A DNA stretch of 64,000 bases from an uncultured Gammaproteobacteria bacterium (GCA_902513495.1 CABXNH010000003.1:1-64000), one strand, 5' to 3'; shown: positions 33,239 through 44,434, numbered from the stretch's first letter. Numbers and translations: made by a program. Notes: generated from the sequence alone by a model not told the origin.

Positions 33239-33330
33239 GGAGAGGTGGCCGAGTGGCTGAAGGCGCTCCCCTGCTAAGGGAGTATAGGCTTTAACTCCTA
33301 TCGAGGGTTCGAATCCCTCTCTCTCCGCCA
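33239..33330 (+). tRNA. tRNA-Ser (GCT)
   Basis: Acceptor GGAGAGG pairs with TCTCTCC (one G-T); anticodon loop CTGCTAA between CTCCC/GGGAG; long variable arm; T-arm GGGTTCGAATCCC; encoded CCA; TATAAT box at 33221-33226. Confidence 0.96.
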
Positions 33331-33424
33331 TACAGCCCGCATTCCAATAGGTTTTAATTTTTCGAATACTAAATAACGCTAAATCTTCATCTAGAATTCA
33401 CAACTGAATTTTATAATTTGATGC

Positions 33425-34849
33425 ATGACCATAAGTAAAGCAATCCACTGGTTTCGACAAGACCTTCGTTTATCAGACAATCCATCCCTTCACTATGCAT
33501 CAAAGAATGGCCATGTTTTGCCTGTCTACATTCTAGATAATAAAAATTCTGGAGATTTTTCAATGGGTGGAGCAAGCCGTTTTTGGCTGCATCACTCTTT
33601 AAAAAGCCTTAAAGAGAACCTAAACAATAACTTATCTCTTTACCAAGGAGATCCTCTAAAAACCTTATTAGATATTATTAATCAAAACAACATAACTGCT
33701 GTCTATTGGAATAGATGCTATGAGCCCTGGCGTATTAAAAGAGACACAGAAATCAAATCAACACTTGAATCAAGAGGGATTTCAGTTTATACCTACAATG
33801 GTTCACTCCTTTGGGAACCTTGGACGATTAAAAAAGATGATGGTTCGCCTTACAAAGTTTTTACGCCGTTTTTTCATAAAGGTTGTCTGAATTCACAAGA
33901 ACCTAGAAGGCCTCTACCTAAAGTCAGCACTTCGAATTTTATTGTTGACAAAGCCCCCTCGTTAAATCTTGAAGATTTATCGCTCATTCCTGCTTTTAGA
34001 TGGGATATACAAATGAAGTCCCATTGGGATATAGGGGAAATAGGCGCATATGAACGGCTAACTAAATTTATTGATAATGGAATAAAGCACTACAAGGAAG
34101 GAAGGAATTTTCCATCAAAGCCATTTGTATCTAGAATCTCTCCTCACATACATTTTGGAGAGCTATCCCCCAATCAGGCATGGTATTTGTCTAAAGAAAA
34201 AGGTAGTGATAAGAACATTGATCACTTTTTAAGTGAATTAGGGTGGCGTGAGTTCTCCTATTGCCAGCTTTATTTTAACCCTCAGCTTCCAAGGAAAAAT
34301 CTGCAATCCAAATTTGATACTTTTCCATGGAAAGATAACCCAAAAAATTTATTAGCTTGGCAAAAAGGTCAAACTGGCATCCCTATGGTTGATGCGGGGA
34401 TGAGAGAATTATGGTTGACTGGCACAATGCACAATCGAGTCAGAATGGTTGTGGGCTCATTTTTAGTCAAAAACCTTCTGTTAAATTGGCGTCATGGTGA
34501 GCGCTGGTTCTGGGATTGCCTCGTAGATGCTGATCTTGCAAGTAATAGTGCTAGTTGGCAGTGGGTAGCTGGATGTGGGGCTGATGCAGCGCCATATTTT
34601 AGAATTTTTAATCCTGTAACCCAGGGCGAGAAGTTCGATCCGGGTGGTAAATATATTAGAGAATACATTCCTGAACTTAAAGACCTGCCAGACAAGCACC
34701 TTTTTAGCCCGTGGGAGGCTCCAGAAGAAATCTTAGTGCAGGCAAATATTGTCTTGGGAGAAAATTATCCAAAACCCATAGTGGATTTAAAAGCTTCAAG
34801 AGAAAAAGCACTTGAGGCTTTTAAATCTTTAAAAAAAATTGAAGCTTAA
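33425..34849 (+). CDS. phrB: Deoxyribodipyrimidine photolyase
   Basis: HWFRQDLRLSDNPSL, ELGWREFSY, WQKGQTGIPMVDAGMRELWLTGTMHNRVRMVVGSFLVKNLL. Confidence 0.95.
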   Translation: MTISKAIHWFRQDLRLSDNPSLHYASKNGHVLPVYILDNKNSGDFSMGGASRFWLHHSLKSLKENLNNNLSLYQGDPLKTLLDIINQNNITAVYWNRCYEPWRIKRDTEIKSTLESRGISVYTYNGSLLWEPWTIKKDDGSPYKVFTPFFHKGCLNSQEPRRPLPKVSTSNFIVDKAPSLNLEDLSLIPAFRWDIQMKSHWDIGEIGAYERLTKFIDNGIKHYKEGRNFPSKPFVSRISPHIHFGELSPNQAWYLSKEKGSDKNIDHFLSELGWREFSYCQLYFNPQLPRKNLQSKFDTFPWKDNPKNLLAWQKGQTGIPMVDAGMRELWLTGTMHNRVRMVVGSFLVKNLLLNWRHGERWFWDCLVDADLASNSASWQWVAGCGADAAPYFRIFNPVTQGEKFDPGGKYIREYIPELKDLPDKHLFSPWEAPEEILVQANIVLGENYPKPIVDLKASREKALEAFKSLKKIEA

Positions 34850-34892
34850 AGTGTTCTTAACGGCTCCTAAATCATAGCACTTAGGTTGCGTT

Positions 34893-35522
34893 TTACTTTG
34901 TACCAAAAATCTTGTCACCCGCATCGCCAAGTCCTGGCAATATATAGCCATTTTCATTGAGTGAATCGTCTATCGCGGCAATAAACAATTCTACGTCAGG
35001 ATGAAGCTCTGTAACCCTTTCCAGGCCTTCAGGAGAGGCTACTAAAAACAAACCAATAATTTTTTTACATCCCTTTTTCTTTAACAGATCAATTGTTGCT
35101 AGAACCGTTCCGCCAGTAGCCAACATAGGGTCAATAATTAGCGAGGTTCTTTGATCGATGTCTGCAATGACTTTATCAAAGTAGGCAACCGGGTCCAATG
35201 TTTCCTCGTCCCTATAGAGTCCCACTACACTTACTTTAGCATTAGGCACCAAAGTTAGAACCCCGTCAAGCATCCCAAGCCCTGCTCGAAGAATGGGAAC
35301 AATTGAGAGTTTTTTACCGCTTAGCATCTCGGTATTTATTGGCTCACCTTGCCAGCCATTAATTGCTCGACCTTCTAGAGGCAGGTCTCGGGTCGCCTCA
35401 TATGTCAAAAGACTGGCAACTTCATTGGCAAGCTCACGAAATTGTTTTGTGCTTATACCCTCTTGGCGAAGTAAAGCTATCTTATGAGCGATTAGTGGGT
35501 GTTTTATGGCATTGAGCGGCAT
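34893..35522 (-). CDS. upp: Uracil phosphoribosyltransferase
   Basis: [53 protein letters not shown]. Confidence 0.97.
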   Translation of the reverse strand: MPLNAIKHPLIAHKIALLRQEGISTKQFRELANEVASLLTYEATRDLPLEGRAINGWQGEPINTEMLSGKKLSIVPILRAGLGMLDGVLTLVPNAKVSVVGLYRDEETLDPVAYFDKVIADIDQRTSLIIDPMLATGGTVLATIDLLKKKGCKKIIGLFLVASPEGLERVTELHPDVELFIAAIDDSLNENGYILPGLGDAGDKIFGTK

Positions 35523-35611
35523 CTTAATTCCTAAAATTTATTGTCAATAACACTTTATTTTACATGGTAATACAAAATGTAATATTATTCTAATAACCAC
35601 AAGTCATCAAT

Positions 35612-36589
35612 ATGTATGATAAACGTTTTGACAATAAAGTTAGGTATATGAATTTTGGAATTTTAGGAGAAGCAAAAATTGCACGAGAGCATGTTGTTCC
35701 GGCAATACTGAATGCCGGGCATACAGTTACTCATGTTGGAAGAAGAACCCCTGGGAAAGAAGCACTGCCTAAAATTTATGGAAGCGCTATTGAGACTGAC
35801 TATGAGAGCCTTATTAATGACCCATCCGTAGATGCAATCTACAACCCTTTACCAAACCACCTGCATGTCCCCTACTCTATTAAGGCACTTAAATCTAATA
35901 AGCATGTCCTTTGCGAAAAGCCTGTTGCACTGAATTTAGACGAGTTAACTCAGCTTGAGAATGCTGCCAAAGAAAGTAAAGCATTTTTCTACGAGGCATT
36001 TATGGTTAGAAGCCATCCTCAATGGCACTGGCTTCAAAATCTTGATATCGGACAATATCAGTCTTCTCACTTTATCTTTAGCTATCCCCAACAACCCGCT
36101 GGCAATGTGCGTAATCTTGTTAAGTATGGTGGTGGGCCATTATTTGATATTGGGTGTTATGCTATTTTGTCAGGATGTATGCTCTTCAAGGGTGAACCCA
36201 AAGTACTCTCTGCAGCTGCAATCATGTGTGATGAATATGAAACTGAAAAACAAGTGGATGCAACACTGAGATGGCCAAATGGGGAAACACTGAGCTTCAC
36301 TGTTTCAGCTAACGCGGCTCTTTGCCAAGCCTATACTGTTCTTGGCTCTAATGGCTGGGCCAAGCTGAACGTTCCAATTAATCCTCCAGAAAAAACATAC
36401 GCCTATTGGTCTAATGGTGGCCTTCAAAAAGGAAGTAAAGTTGAATTTCCAGCTTGTAACCACTACCAGTTGATGGTGGAGGAATTCGTTTCTCAATCTG
36501 AATCTGGGCATGACTCAGATTTCTTGTTCTCAAGAATTGTCACTAAGGCGATTAATGATATACAAAAAATTGCTGGGTTAACGATCTAA
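35612..36589 (+). CDS. Gfo/Idh/MocA family oxidoreductase (start probably 35648)
   Basis: NFGILGEAKIAREHVVPAI, DAIYNPLPNHLHVPYSIKALKSNKHVLCEKPVALN. Confidence 0.9.
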   Translation: MYDKRFDNKVRYMNFGILGEAKIAREHVVPAILNAGHTVTHVGRRTPGKEALPKIYGSAIETDYESLINDPSVDAIYNPLPNHLHVPYSIKALKSNKHVLCEKPVALNLDELTQLENAAKESKAFFYEAFMVRSHPQWHWLQNLDIGQYQSSHFIFSYPQQPAGNVRNLVKYGGGPLFDIGCYAILSGCMLFKGEPKVLSAAAIMCDEYETEKQVDATLRWPNGETLSFTVSANAALCQAYTVLGSNGWAKLNVPINPPEKTYAYWSNGGLQKGSKVEFPACNHYQLMVEEFVSQSESGHDSDFLFSRIVTKAINDIQKIAGLTI

Positions 36590-36647
36590 AAAATTCATCT
36601 AAAATTGAAAAGATTATGACTCAATATTGTAATATTAATTACGCCGC

Positions 36648-37448
36648 ATGGTATCTTATAACGCTATGGAAATAGATACCCTGTTTACAATTGCTGGAAG
36701 GACTTTTAGCTCACGATTGCTTGTTGGTTCTGGAAAATATAAAGACCTAGAAGAAACAAAATTAGCGACTGAAAAGTCAGGTTCAGAAATCATAACCGTT
36801 GCAATCCGAAGAACTAATATTGGACAAAATGCCAATGAAGAGAGCCTTCTTGACTTTATTTCACCCGATAAATATACGATTCTTCCAAACACTGCTGGCT
36901 GCTACAATGCTAAAGATGCTGTCAGAACTTGTCTCCTAGCTAGAGAACTACTTGATGGTCACAACCTAGTAAAGCTTGAAGTCCTGGGTGACGAAAAAAC
37001 TCTTTATCCAAATATTGTTGAAACACTTGATGCGGCTAAAACCCTAATCAAAGAAAATTTTGATGTTATGGTTTATACGTCTGATGACCCGATTATGGCA
37101 AAAGAGCTTGAAGACATTGGTTGCTGCGCAATCATGCCGCTTGGCTCTTTAATTGGCTCTGGACAAGGCATTTCTAATCCTTTTAATATTAAACTAATTA
37201 AGGAAAACTCTAGTGTGCCGGTCTTAGTTGATGCTGGAATCGGCTGTGCTAGTGATGCCGCCCGAGCGATGGAGCTTGGTTGTGATGGCGTTTTAATGAA
37301 TTCAGCTATCGCAAATGCGAATGACCCAATTGTTATGGCCAGTGCTATGAAGCATGCAATTATTGCTGGCAGAAAATCGTACCTTGCAGGAAGGATGATG
37401 AAGAAAGCCTATGCAAGCGCCTCATCACCCATGGAAAATCTAATATAG
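36648..37448 (+). CDS. thiG: Thiazole synthase (start probably 36666)
   Basis: [83 protein letters not shown]. Confidence 0.95.
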   Translation: MVSYNAMEIDTLFTIAGRTFSSRLLVGSGKYKDLEETKLATEKSGSEIITVAIRRTNIGQNANEESLLDFISPDKYTILPNTAGCYNAKDAVRTCLLARELLDGHNLVKLEVLGDEKTLYPNIVETLDAAKTLIKENFDVMVYTSDDPIMAKELEDIGCCAIMPLGSLIGSGQGISNPFNIKLIKENSSVPVLVDAGIGCASDAARAMELGCDGVLMNSAIANANDPIVMASAMKHAIIAGRKSYLAGRMMKKAYASASSPMENLI

Positions 37449-37466
37449 CAATCTTCGATTACTGTC

Positions 37467-38576
37467 ATGGACTTTTCAAACAAAATAAGTGATCTTGAAA
37501 AAAATCACCTATTGCGATCCCGAAGAGTTGTAAAAAGTGCCCAAGGCACTCGTATGCAAATTGACAATCAAGATATCATTAATTTCTGTTCTAATGACTA
37601 CTTATCTCTTGCGAATCATCCAAAGATTAAAGAAGCACTCATCACAGGTGTTGAGAAATACGGTGTTGGTTCAGGCGCATCTCACCTAGTTAGTGGACAC
37701 TCTAAATCTCACAAAATACTTGAGGAAGCGTTATCAGAGTTTACTGGACAGGAGAACGCACTTCTTTTTTCATCTGGCTATACTGCAAATCTTGGAGTCT
37801 TTTCTGCGCTCAGAGATGAAATAAAATGGGTCATACAAGACAAGTTAAATCACGCTTCTTTAATTGATGGAAGCGCAATAATTGGGCTTCCTATTCAGAG
37901 ATACCTTCACAAAAACCTTGAATCACTGAACTCTAAACTCAAAAAACAAACTGGCCCTGGACTCGTCGTTACAGATAATGTTTTCAGTATGGATGGAGAT
38001 CAAGCGGACATATCTGGAATAAATAAAGTCCTAGATAAAACTGATACCATTTTGATGCAAGATGATGCCCATGGCTTCGGTATTTTTAATCCACTAATCC
38101 CTAAGAACTCCATCTACATGGCAACGCTTGGTAAAGCTGCAGGGGTTATGGGGGCCTTTGTTGCTGGAAATAATGACTTTATCGAATTTTTAATTCAAAA
38201 ATCAAGACCCTACACCTATACAACTGCAATCCCACCAAGCCTGTGTCAAGCAATCCTCATGAGTCTAGAGATTATTAAAAATGGAGAACAAAAGGAAAAA
38301 TTACTCAATAATATAGAATTTTTCAAGACTGTATCTAACCAATTAGGACTCAATTTTGAAGATTCAAATAGTGCCATCCAGCCACTCATTGTCGGTTCTA
38401 GCCTAAGGGCGTTAGAAATTAGTAACAGCTTATTCGATTCAGGTTTTTTTGTGAGTGCAATTCGTCCTCCTACAGTCCCTCCAAATACTGCTAGAATGCG
38501 GTTTACACTATCAGCAAATCATCAATCAAATGAAATAGAATTGCTACTTGAAAAGGTTAAAAATGCTATGGCATAA
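37467..38576 (+). CDS. bioF: 8-amino-7-oxononanoate synthase
   Basis: INFCSNDYLSLANHPKIKEA, GSGASHLVSGHSKSH, DDAHGFGIF, IRPPTVPPNTARMRFTLSANH. Confidence 0.92.
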   Translation: MDFSNKISDLEKNHLLRSRRVVKSAQGTRMQIDNQDIINFCSNDYLSLANHPKIKEALITGVEKYGVGSGASHLVSGHSKSHKILEEALSEFTGQENALLFSSGYTANLGVFSALRDEIKWVIQDKLNHASLIDGSAIIGLPIQRYLHKNLESLNSKLKKQTGPGLVVTDNVFSMDGDQADISGINKVLDKTDTILMQDDAHGFGIFNPLIPKNSIYMATLGKAAGVMGAFVAGNNDFIEFLIQKSRPYTYTTAIPPSLCQAILMSLEIIKNGEQKEKLLNNIEFFKTVSNQLGLNFEDSNSAIQPLIVGSSLRALEISNSLFDSGFFVSAIRPPTVPPNTARMRFTLSANHQSNEIELLLEKVKNAMA

Positions 38577-39261
38577 TACAATTGGGGAAGGGCCAGACCT
38601 TGTTCTTCTTCATGGATGGGCATTTAATAGTGACATCTTCCAAAGCCTTGTCAATAAATATAAACATAAATACCGCATAACAGTAATTGACCTACCTGGA
38701 CATGGCAGAAGCTTAGATATTGATGGCGATATTGAATCGTGGTGTAGTGAAATAATAAAACTAATTCCCCAAAAATCGATTCTTTTAGGATGGTCATTAG
38801 GAGGCCTTCTATCCACTTATATAGCAAGCAAAATTAAAGTTAATGAGCTTATTTTAGTCGCCTCAAGTCCTTGCCTTGTAATGCATAAAAATTGGAGTTT
38901 TGGGATAGAAAGTAAGGCCTTCGAGCTGTTTGTAAATAACTTAAGAAATGATAGCACTCAAGCACTAAAGCGCTTTGTGAGCCTTCAAAGTAAAGACAAA
39001 TCTCAAATCCAAAAACTGCATCAATCGATTCAAAAATACCCTGCATCGCAATGTGCTTTGGATATTGGACTTCAAATAATCTTAAATTCGGACTTAAGCA
39101 ATACCTATCAAAAAATTTCAACCCCAAAAAGATGTTTCCTTGGTTCTCTAGATACACTTGTACCAGTAAAAATTCAAGATTGGTATGATGAGGCTGGATC
39201 AAAAACTATTGTTTTAAGGTCTGGACATCTGCCATTTTTGAATAGTGACTTCAAAATTTAA
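38548..39261 (+). CDS. bioH: Pimeloyl-ACP methyl ester carboxylesterase (start probably 38563)
   Basis: [39 protein letters not shown]; overlaps the bioF end. Confidence 0.88.
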   Translation: MKRLKMLWHNTIGEGPDLVLLHGWAFNSDIFQSLVNKYKHKYRITVIDLPGHGRSLDIDGDIESWCSEIIKLIPQKSILLGWSLGGLLSTYIASKIKVNELILVASSPCLVMHKNWSFGIESKAFELFVNNLRNDSTQALKRFVSLQSKDKSQIQKLHQSIQKYPASQCALDIGLQIILNSDLSNTYQKISTPKRCFLGSLDTLVPVKIQDWYDEAGSKTIVLRSGHLPFLNSDFKI

Positions 39262-39347
39262 TTTATATTTCCCCAACTACAAAGTTTCAATTCTTATCGT
39301 TATCGTGTTTTTGGTATAATTTATTCAATTTCCTCACCAATATAAAA

Positions 39348-39836
39348 ATGAGTGCATTAGTCGGAGTTATTATGGGTTCAAAGTCTGATTGGCCCACAAT
39401 GAAAAACGCTACAGATATGCTTGACGAGTTTGGCGTTGCCTACGAAGTTAAAGTTGTATCAGCTCATAGAACGCCTGACTTAATGTTTGAATATGCTGAA
39501 ACTGCTCAGGATAGAGGCCTTGAAGTCATTATTGCAGGTGCCGGTGGCTCAGCCCATTTACCCGGGATGGTTGCCTCTAAAACAATTGTCCCAGTTCTTG
39601 GTGTGCCAGTTCAATCTAAAGCGTTAAGTGGGCAAGATTCATTATTATCAATTGTTCAAATGCCTGGTGGTATTCCTGTTGGAACTCTTGCTATCGGTGA
39701 ATCTGGTGCCAAAAATGCAGGTATATTAGCTGCTCAAATTGTTGGAAATCATGATGAGAAAGTTAGGCAAAAAGTTGCTAAATTTCGTTCAGAACAAACC
39801 CAAAGTGTACTAAATAATCCAAACCCGGATAACTAA
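39348..39836 (+). CDS. purE: N5-carboxyaminoimidazole ribonucleotide mutase
   Basis: [52 protein letters not shown]. Confidence 0.97.
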   Translation: MSALVGVIMGSKSDWPTMKNATDMLDEFGVAYEVKVVSAHRTPDLMFEYAETAQDRGLEVIIAGAGGSAHLPGMVASKTIVPVLGVPVQSKALSGQDSLLSIVQMPGGIPVGTLAIGESGAKNAGILAAQIVGNHDEKVRQKVAKFRSEQTQSVLNNPNPDN

Positions 39837-39839
39837 CTT

Positions 39840-40925
39840 ATGAAAATTGGTGTTCTTGGGGCTGGACAATTAGGAAGAATGCTCGCACTATCAGCGTACC
39901 CTCTAGGTCATCAAATGCGATTTTTGGCTTTATCTGAGGAGGACCCCTCTTCGCTTTTAGGAAAAACATACATCAACAGTAAAGCTGATGTAATTAAATT
40001 ATTTTCTGATGACTCTGACGTTGTTACATATGAAAGTGAAAATACAGATGTTTCAATAGTTAGGGATGTAAGCAAAAAATCAAACGTTTTTCCTAGTGAA
40101 AGATCTCTTCACCTTACCCAGCATCGTGGCAGAGAGAAAGAATTACTCTGCGAATTAAACATTCCTTGTGCCCCGTATCAGATAGTCAACAGTGTATCTG
40201 AACTCCAAAATGCTATCAAAAGCATAGGGTTGCCTGCCATACTTAAGACTACCAGGGATGGCTACGATGGAAAAGGTCAATTTCATATCAAATTTGAATC
40301 TCAAATCGATGAAGCTTGGGGCCATATGTCTGGCAACGAATCTATCCTAGAAGGCTTTGTTAAATTTGAGCGAGAACTCTCTCTGATTGCTGTGCGAGGG
40401 TTAGACGGCAGTCTCAAATATTATCCACTTGTAGAAAATACTCATCACGAAGGGATACTTAGATTGACAGTTGCTCCAGCACAAAACATATCAAAGTCCC
40501 TACAAAAAAAAGCAGAGGGATATATGCATTCTTTAATTAATGAAATTGATCATGTCGGCGTCCTAACCATTGAACTTTTTGATTCCAAAGATGAACTAAT
40601 TGTCAATGAGATTGCACCAAGAGTTCATAACTCAGGTCACTGGACGATTGAAGGGGCACAAACATCTCAATTTGAAAACCACATTAGAGCAATCACAAAT
40701 TCTCCTCTTGGCGAAACATCAATTAAACATCAATTTAATGCAATGATAAATATTATTGGAGAGTATGGGGCAACTCAAAAGGTTCTTGAAACTGAGAACG
40801 CTCATTTACATTTATATGATAAAGAAGAACGACAAGACAGAAAATTAGGTCACATTACGATAACCTCGAATTCTTTCGATGCTTTAAACAAATCAATTGA
40901 TAGCTTGAAGGAGTATTTGCCTTAG
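39840..40925 (+). CDS. purK: N5-carboxyaminoimidazole ribonucleotide synthase
   Basis: GVLGAGQLGRMLALSAYPLGH, LKTTRDGYDGKGQ, NEIAPRVHNSGHWTIEGA. Confidence 0.96.
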   Translation: MKIGVLGAGQLGRMLALSAYPLGHQMRFLALSEEDPSSLLGKTYINSKADVIKLFSDDSDVVTYESENTDVSIVRDVSKKSNVFPSERSLHLTQHRGREKELLCELNIPCAPYQIVNSVSELQNAIKSIGLPAILKTTRDGYDGKGQFHIKFESQIDEAWGHMSGNESILEGFVKFERELSLIAVRGLDGSLKYYPLVENTHHEGILRLTVAPAQNISKSLQKKAEGYMHSLINEIDHVGVLTIELFDSKDELIVNEIAPRVHNSGHWTIEGAQTSQFENHIRAITNSPLGETSIKHQFNAMINIIGEYGATQKVLETENAHLHLYDKEERQDRKLGHITITSNSFDALNKSIDSLKEYLP

Positions 40926-41293
40926 TCTTCATTTAAATCTAGAGGGCTATGATTTTGCCTTAGCTCCTCATGATAAAACTGCTCAGCAATCTTCTCTTCA
41001 TAATGATAGGCAGATAGCTCACTAACCTCAACACCTGACAAAAATTGACATACATGAATAATCTCATGGCACATTGTGATAATAAATTTTTTTTGATCAA
41101 GTGACTCTTCAATTTCTATAAAAAACTTACCATCACCCTCATAGTCTGTCCATGCAAGGGCATCCTCAACCTTATGAATTGTTAGGTCTATATTTGGAAT
41201 ATTGTCTTCTTTAAAAAGCCCATTACAACAAAAATTAAAAAGTTGGTGTGAAAGCTCTTTTTGCTTTTTATTGCCGCCATGAATATAAAGCAT
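40922..41293 (-). CDS. Small putative zinc metallopeptidase-like protein (HExxH)
   Basis: IITMCHEIIHVCQFLSGV carries an HEIIH motif; 123 aa; no closer family recognised. Confidence 0.55.
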   Translation of the reverse strand: MLYIHGGNKKQKELSHQLFNFCCNGLFKEDNIPNIDLTIHKVEDALAWTDYEGDGKFFIEIEESLDQKKFIITMCHEIIHVCQFLSGVEVSELSAYHYEEKIAEQFYHEELRQNHSPLDLNED

Positions 41294-41317
41294 TTTTTAG
41301 AAAACTCATAAAGTTAG

Positions 41318-41683
41318 TTAAAAATGTTTGTCCAGATACCTAATAATATCATTTGACTCATAGAGCCAACTTATCTCTCCAGCATTACTAATTTTAAGGC
41401 ATGGAACCTGTATCTTTCCGCCACTTGATTCAAGTTCTGTTCTGTAGTCGCCCTTTTGTGCATTTCTAGTCTCAACTTTAAGGTTTAAACGCTTAATCGC
41501 CCTTCGAGTCTTAACACAAAAAGGACATGCATAAAATTCATATAATTTTAAAGATTCAGTCTTCTGATCAACAATTATCTGTTCTTCATCGCTTCTCTTA
41601 ACGATTGATGGTCTAAATACCCAGTCAATAAAGATTATTAACCTTCCTAAGCCCTCTCTTAGTAGTTTTAGAAATAGTTTCAT
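41318..41683 (-). CDS. Glutaredoxin-domain protein
   Basis: LYEFYACPFCVKTRRAIKRLNL, CPFC redox site, VPCLKI, ESNDIIRYLDKHF. Confidence 0.87.
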   Translation of the reverse strand: MKLFLKLLREGLGRLIIFIDWVFRPSIVKRSDEEQIIVDQKTESLKLYEFYACPFCVKTRRAIKRLNLKVETRNAQKGDYRTELESSGGKIQVPCLKISNAGEISWLYESNDIIRYLDKHF

Positions 41684-42513
41684 AAATTCTGCTTGTATGC
41701 GATTAAAGTGTTTTCAAGAAGCGTTGCAATAGTCATTGGACCTACGCCGCCAGGAACAGGTGTTATTCCTCCAGCTATATCTTTAATTGCATCGAAATCT
41801 ACATCCCCAACCAGGGACCCATCTTGCAGTCGATTAATTCCCACATCGATTACAATTGCGCCCTCTTTAATCCAGTCTCCTTTGACCATTTGAGGTATTC
41901 CAACGCCGACAACAACAATATCTGCTTGTCTCACCTTCTCAGCAACATCTTTTGTTTTACTATTGCATATGGTGACAGTTCCTCTGGCATTTAGAAGCTC
42001 CATAGCCATTGGCCTTCCTACAATATTTGAAGCACCAATAATGACACAATTCATCCCTTCAACTTTACAATTAACTGATTCCAGCATTGTCATCACACCC
42101 TTTGGCGTGCAGGGCCTTAAGTGAGACTTATTCTGCATTAATTTTCCAATATTTTCGCTATGAAAGCCATCTACATCTTTAAAGGGAGAGATGTGTTCTA
42201 TCACTTTGTTTGCATTAATGTGACTAGGCAGTGGGAGCTGCACAAGAATGCCATCGATATGTGGATTATTATTAAGGCGCTCTACTTCCTCCAGTAACTG
42301 CTCTTCAGTTGTGTTTTCTGACTTTATAATCTTGTCTGAAAAGAATCCAGCCTGTTTGCATGCCAGCTCTTTATTTCTAACATAGACGGCTGAAGCAGGA
42401 TCTTCACCTACCAAGATAACTGCAAGGCCTGGCGGACGCTCAAGCGTCTTAACCTCCTCAGCAATCTTTAAACGTAAGTTCTTTGCAATCTCTTTACCAT
42501 CAATAATTTTCAT
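41680..42513 (-). CDS. folD: Bifunctional methylene-THF dehydrogenase/cyclohydrolase
   Basis: VILVGEDPASAVYVRNK, GILVQLPLPSHI, KDVDGFHSENIGKL, GGITPVPGGVGPMTIATLLENT. Confidence 0.97.
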   Translation of the reverse strand: MKIIDGKEIAKNLRLKIAEEVKTLERPPGLAVILVGEDPASAVYVRNKELACKQAGFFSDKIIKSENTTEEQLLEEVERLNNNPHIDGILVQLPLPSHINANKVIEHISPFKDVDGFHSENIGKLMQNKSHLRPCTPKGVMTMLESVNCKVEGMNCVIIGASNIVGRPMAMELLNARGTVTICNSKTKDVAEKVRQADIVVVGVGIPQMVKGDWIKEGAIVIDVGINRLQDGSLVGDVDFDAIKDIAGGITPVPGGVGPMTIATLLENTLIAYKQNL

Positions 42514-43247
42514 TTTTTTAATTCCTTTTTAACTTTAATTAAATCACTTTCTGTATCAACACCGTAGCCAGTTGAAGCGCGTGAAATTTCAACATGTATT
42601 TCAAATCCTTCCGTCAAGAAAGTAAGTTGTTCCAATTTTTCAGCCATTTCAAGGCTTGATATAGTCATATTAGTGTAATCTTTTAAGAAATTTACACGAT
42701 AGGCATATAGACCGATATGCCTAAAACATAAGTCTAGATTAATCTCTTTACTGTCCCTGAAAGCAGGTACAGGCGATCTTGAGAAATACATTGCTTTGCC
42801 GCGCGAATTATATACAACTTTCACGCAATTCTCATCAAAGTATGACTCCTTAGTATCTATTGGTTCACACAGAGTGGCAACACTCAGTCCCGAGCTTATC
42901 AGATTGGATGCCACCTGATTGATTGCAACTGGACTCATCATTGGCTCATCGCCCTGCAAATTAACCACCACATCATCATCTTGAAAATCCAAAACTGACA
43001 CGGCCTCAGATATCCTAGAAGTTCCTGAAGTATGACCATCACTTGTCATGCAAACTTCTGCACCAAAATCTTCTGCAATAGTTTTTATCCTTTCATCGTC
43101 AGTTGCGATGATGACTCGACTTGCATCACTCTTCACTGCATTTGAATAGGTATGCTCTATAAGCGATTTCCCGTTGATATCTTTTAATAGCTTTGCCGGT
43201 AGACGGCTTGAGGCATATCTGGCAGGAATAATAACGGAAAAACCCAT
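42510..43247 (-). CDS. kdsB: 3-deoxy-manno-octulosonate cytidylyltransferase
   Basis: VIIPARYASSRLPAKLL, VVNLQGDEPMM, AMYFSRSPVP, HIGLYAYRVNFL. Confidence 0.96.
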   Translation of the reverse strand: MGFSVIIPARYASSRLPAKLLKDINGKSLIEHTYSNAVKSDASRVIIATDDERIKTIAEDFGAEVCMTSDGHTSGTSRISEAVSVLDFQDDDVVVNLQGDEPMMSPVAINQVASNLISSGLSVATLCEPIDTKESYFDENCVKVVYNSRGKAMYFSRSPVPAFRDSKEINLDLCFRHIGLYAYRVNFLKDYTNMTISSLEMAEKLEQLTFLTEGFEIHVEISRASTGYGVDTESDLIKVKKELKK

Positions 43248-43417
43248 TATTTTTTAGAGTCTATTTTTCTGGCTTCCTCTACAAGAAGAATTGGAATACC
43301 ATCTATAATTGGATAAGCTAATCCACTTTTTTCGCATATTAGCTCATCTCCCTCAAACTTCAAAGGCGCTTTACTCTGGGGACAAACCAACATTTTTAAC
43401 AAATCATTATCAATCAA
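43247..43417 (-). CDS. ycaR: Trm112/YcaR-family small protein (56 aa), absent from the ORF track
   Basis: Own translation [59 protein letters not shown] start overlaps the lpxK stop (TTGA) and TAA overlaps the kdsB start (TAATG); canonical lpxK-ycaR-kdsB order. Confidence 0.9.
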   Translation of the reverse strand: MIDNDLLKMLVCPQSKAPLKFEGDELICEKSGLAYPIIDGIPILLVEEARKIDSKK

Positions 43418-44382
43418 AACTTAGACTCCAATTGCTGATAAAAATTAGAATTAATTTTTGCACGTACAGACAAATACCACATTTGATCAGTTGCAAATGG
43501 ATTACATTTTACACAATCCTTTGAAGTCATTATGATTGGATGATTTTCATTAAAAATCAGGTCCTTTTCAACAAATGCATAGTGGTCTGGAAAAGGTTTA
43601 GTGATTAATTTGACTCCATTGCTTTTGAGTGTAGAAAAGAAGTTATCTGGCTTAGCAATTCCGGCAACTGCATAACATTTCCTACCTTTGAAATAATCAA
43701 GACCTTTAACCTCCTTAGTAAGAAGGTTTATATATTCTTGCGGCTCAATTTCACTCGAAACTTCACCCTCTAAACTAGAGCCATTATTAATGATAAAATC
43801 AACTGATTTCAGTCTACTTTTAGCTTCTCTCAGCGGCCCAGCAGGAAGGAACAATCCATTGCCTAAACGATTATGCCCGTCAATCACAGCAATTTCTATA
43901 TCACGACCCATAGAGTAGTGCTGAAGGCCATCATCACTGACAATAACATCTAGTGCATATTTCTTAATTAAGCGCTCAATTGCTTTAGTTCTTCTTTTTG
44001 CTACTGCAACTGGCACCTCAGTTTGCTGTTTAATCAATAAAGGCTCATCTCCACAGTGCATTGGATCACTAGACATGGTAACTTCTATAGATTCTTGTGA
44101 GAATCTACCGCCATAACCTCTTGAGACCACCCCTACTTTTTTATTTTGAGACTTTAAATAATTGACAATTGAAATGACAATTGGTGTTTTGCCTGTTCCG
44201 CCTACTGTTATATTGCCTACTACTATAACTGGCAAAGATGCATCATTGACTTTCAGAATTTTGAACTTATAAAGCCATAAACGTATGCAAGATAAGATAA
44301 AAAAAACAGCAGAAAAAGGCAGTAGTGTAAAGTTAACCAAGCCGAACTTATTATGGTTTATAAAACTTTGATTGCTTAACAT
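43414..44382 (-). CDS. lpxK: Tetraacyldisaccharide 4'-kinase
   Basis: [45 protein letters not shown]. Confidence 0.96.
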   Translation of the reverse strand: MLSNQSFINHNKFGLVNFTLLPFSAVFFILSCIRLWLYKFKILKVNDASLPVIVVGNITVGGTGKTPIVISIVNYLKSQNKKVGVVSRGYGGRFSQESIEVTMSSDPMHCGDEPLLIKQQTEVPVAVAKRRTKAIERLIKKYALDVIVSDDGLQHYSMGRDIEIAVIDGHNRLGNGLFLPAGPLREAKSRLKSVDFIINNGSSLEGEVSSEIEPQEYINLLTKEVKGLDYFKGRKCYAVAGIAKPDNFFSTLKSNGVKLITKPFPDHYAFVEKDLIFNENHPIIMTSKDCVKCNPFATDQMWYLSVRAKINSNFYQQLESKF

Positions 44383-44434
44383 TTGATAACTTTAATCACC
44401 TTTAAAACATTTATTATGACAAAATATTCTGATC

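Noticed and set aside
33239-33330. tRNA-Ser as a possible integration site
   Set aside because: Flanked by osmC and photolyase genes with no integrase and no duplicated tRNA 3' end seen.
36590-36665. Possible TPP riboswitch before thiG
   Set aside because: The spacer is short and AT-rich, with no recognisable CUGAGA/ACCUGA-type THI core.
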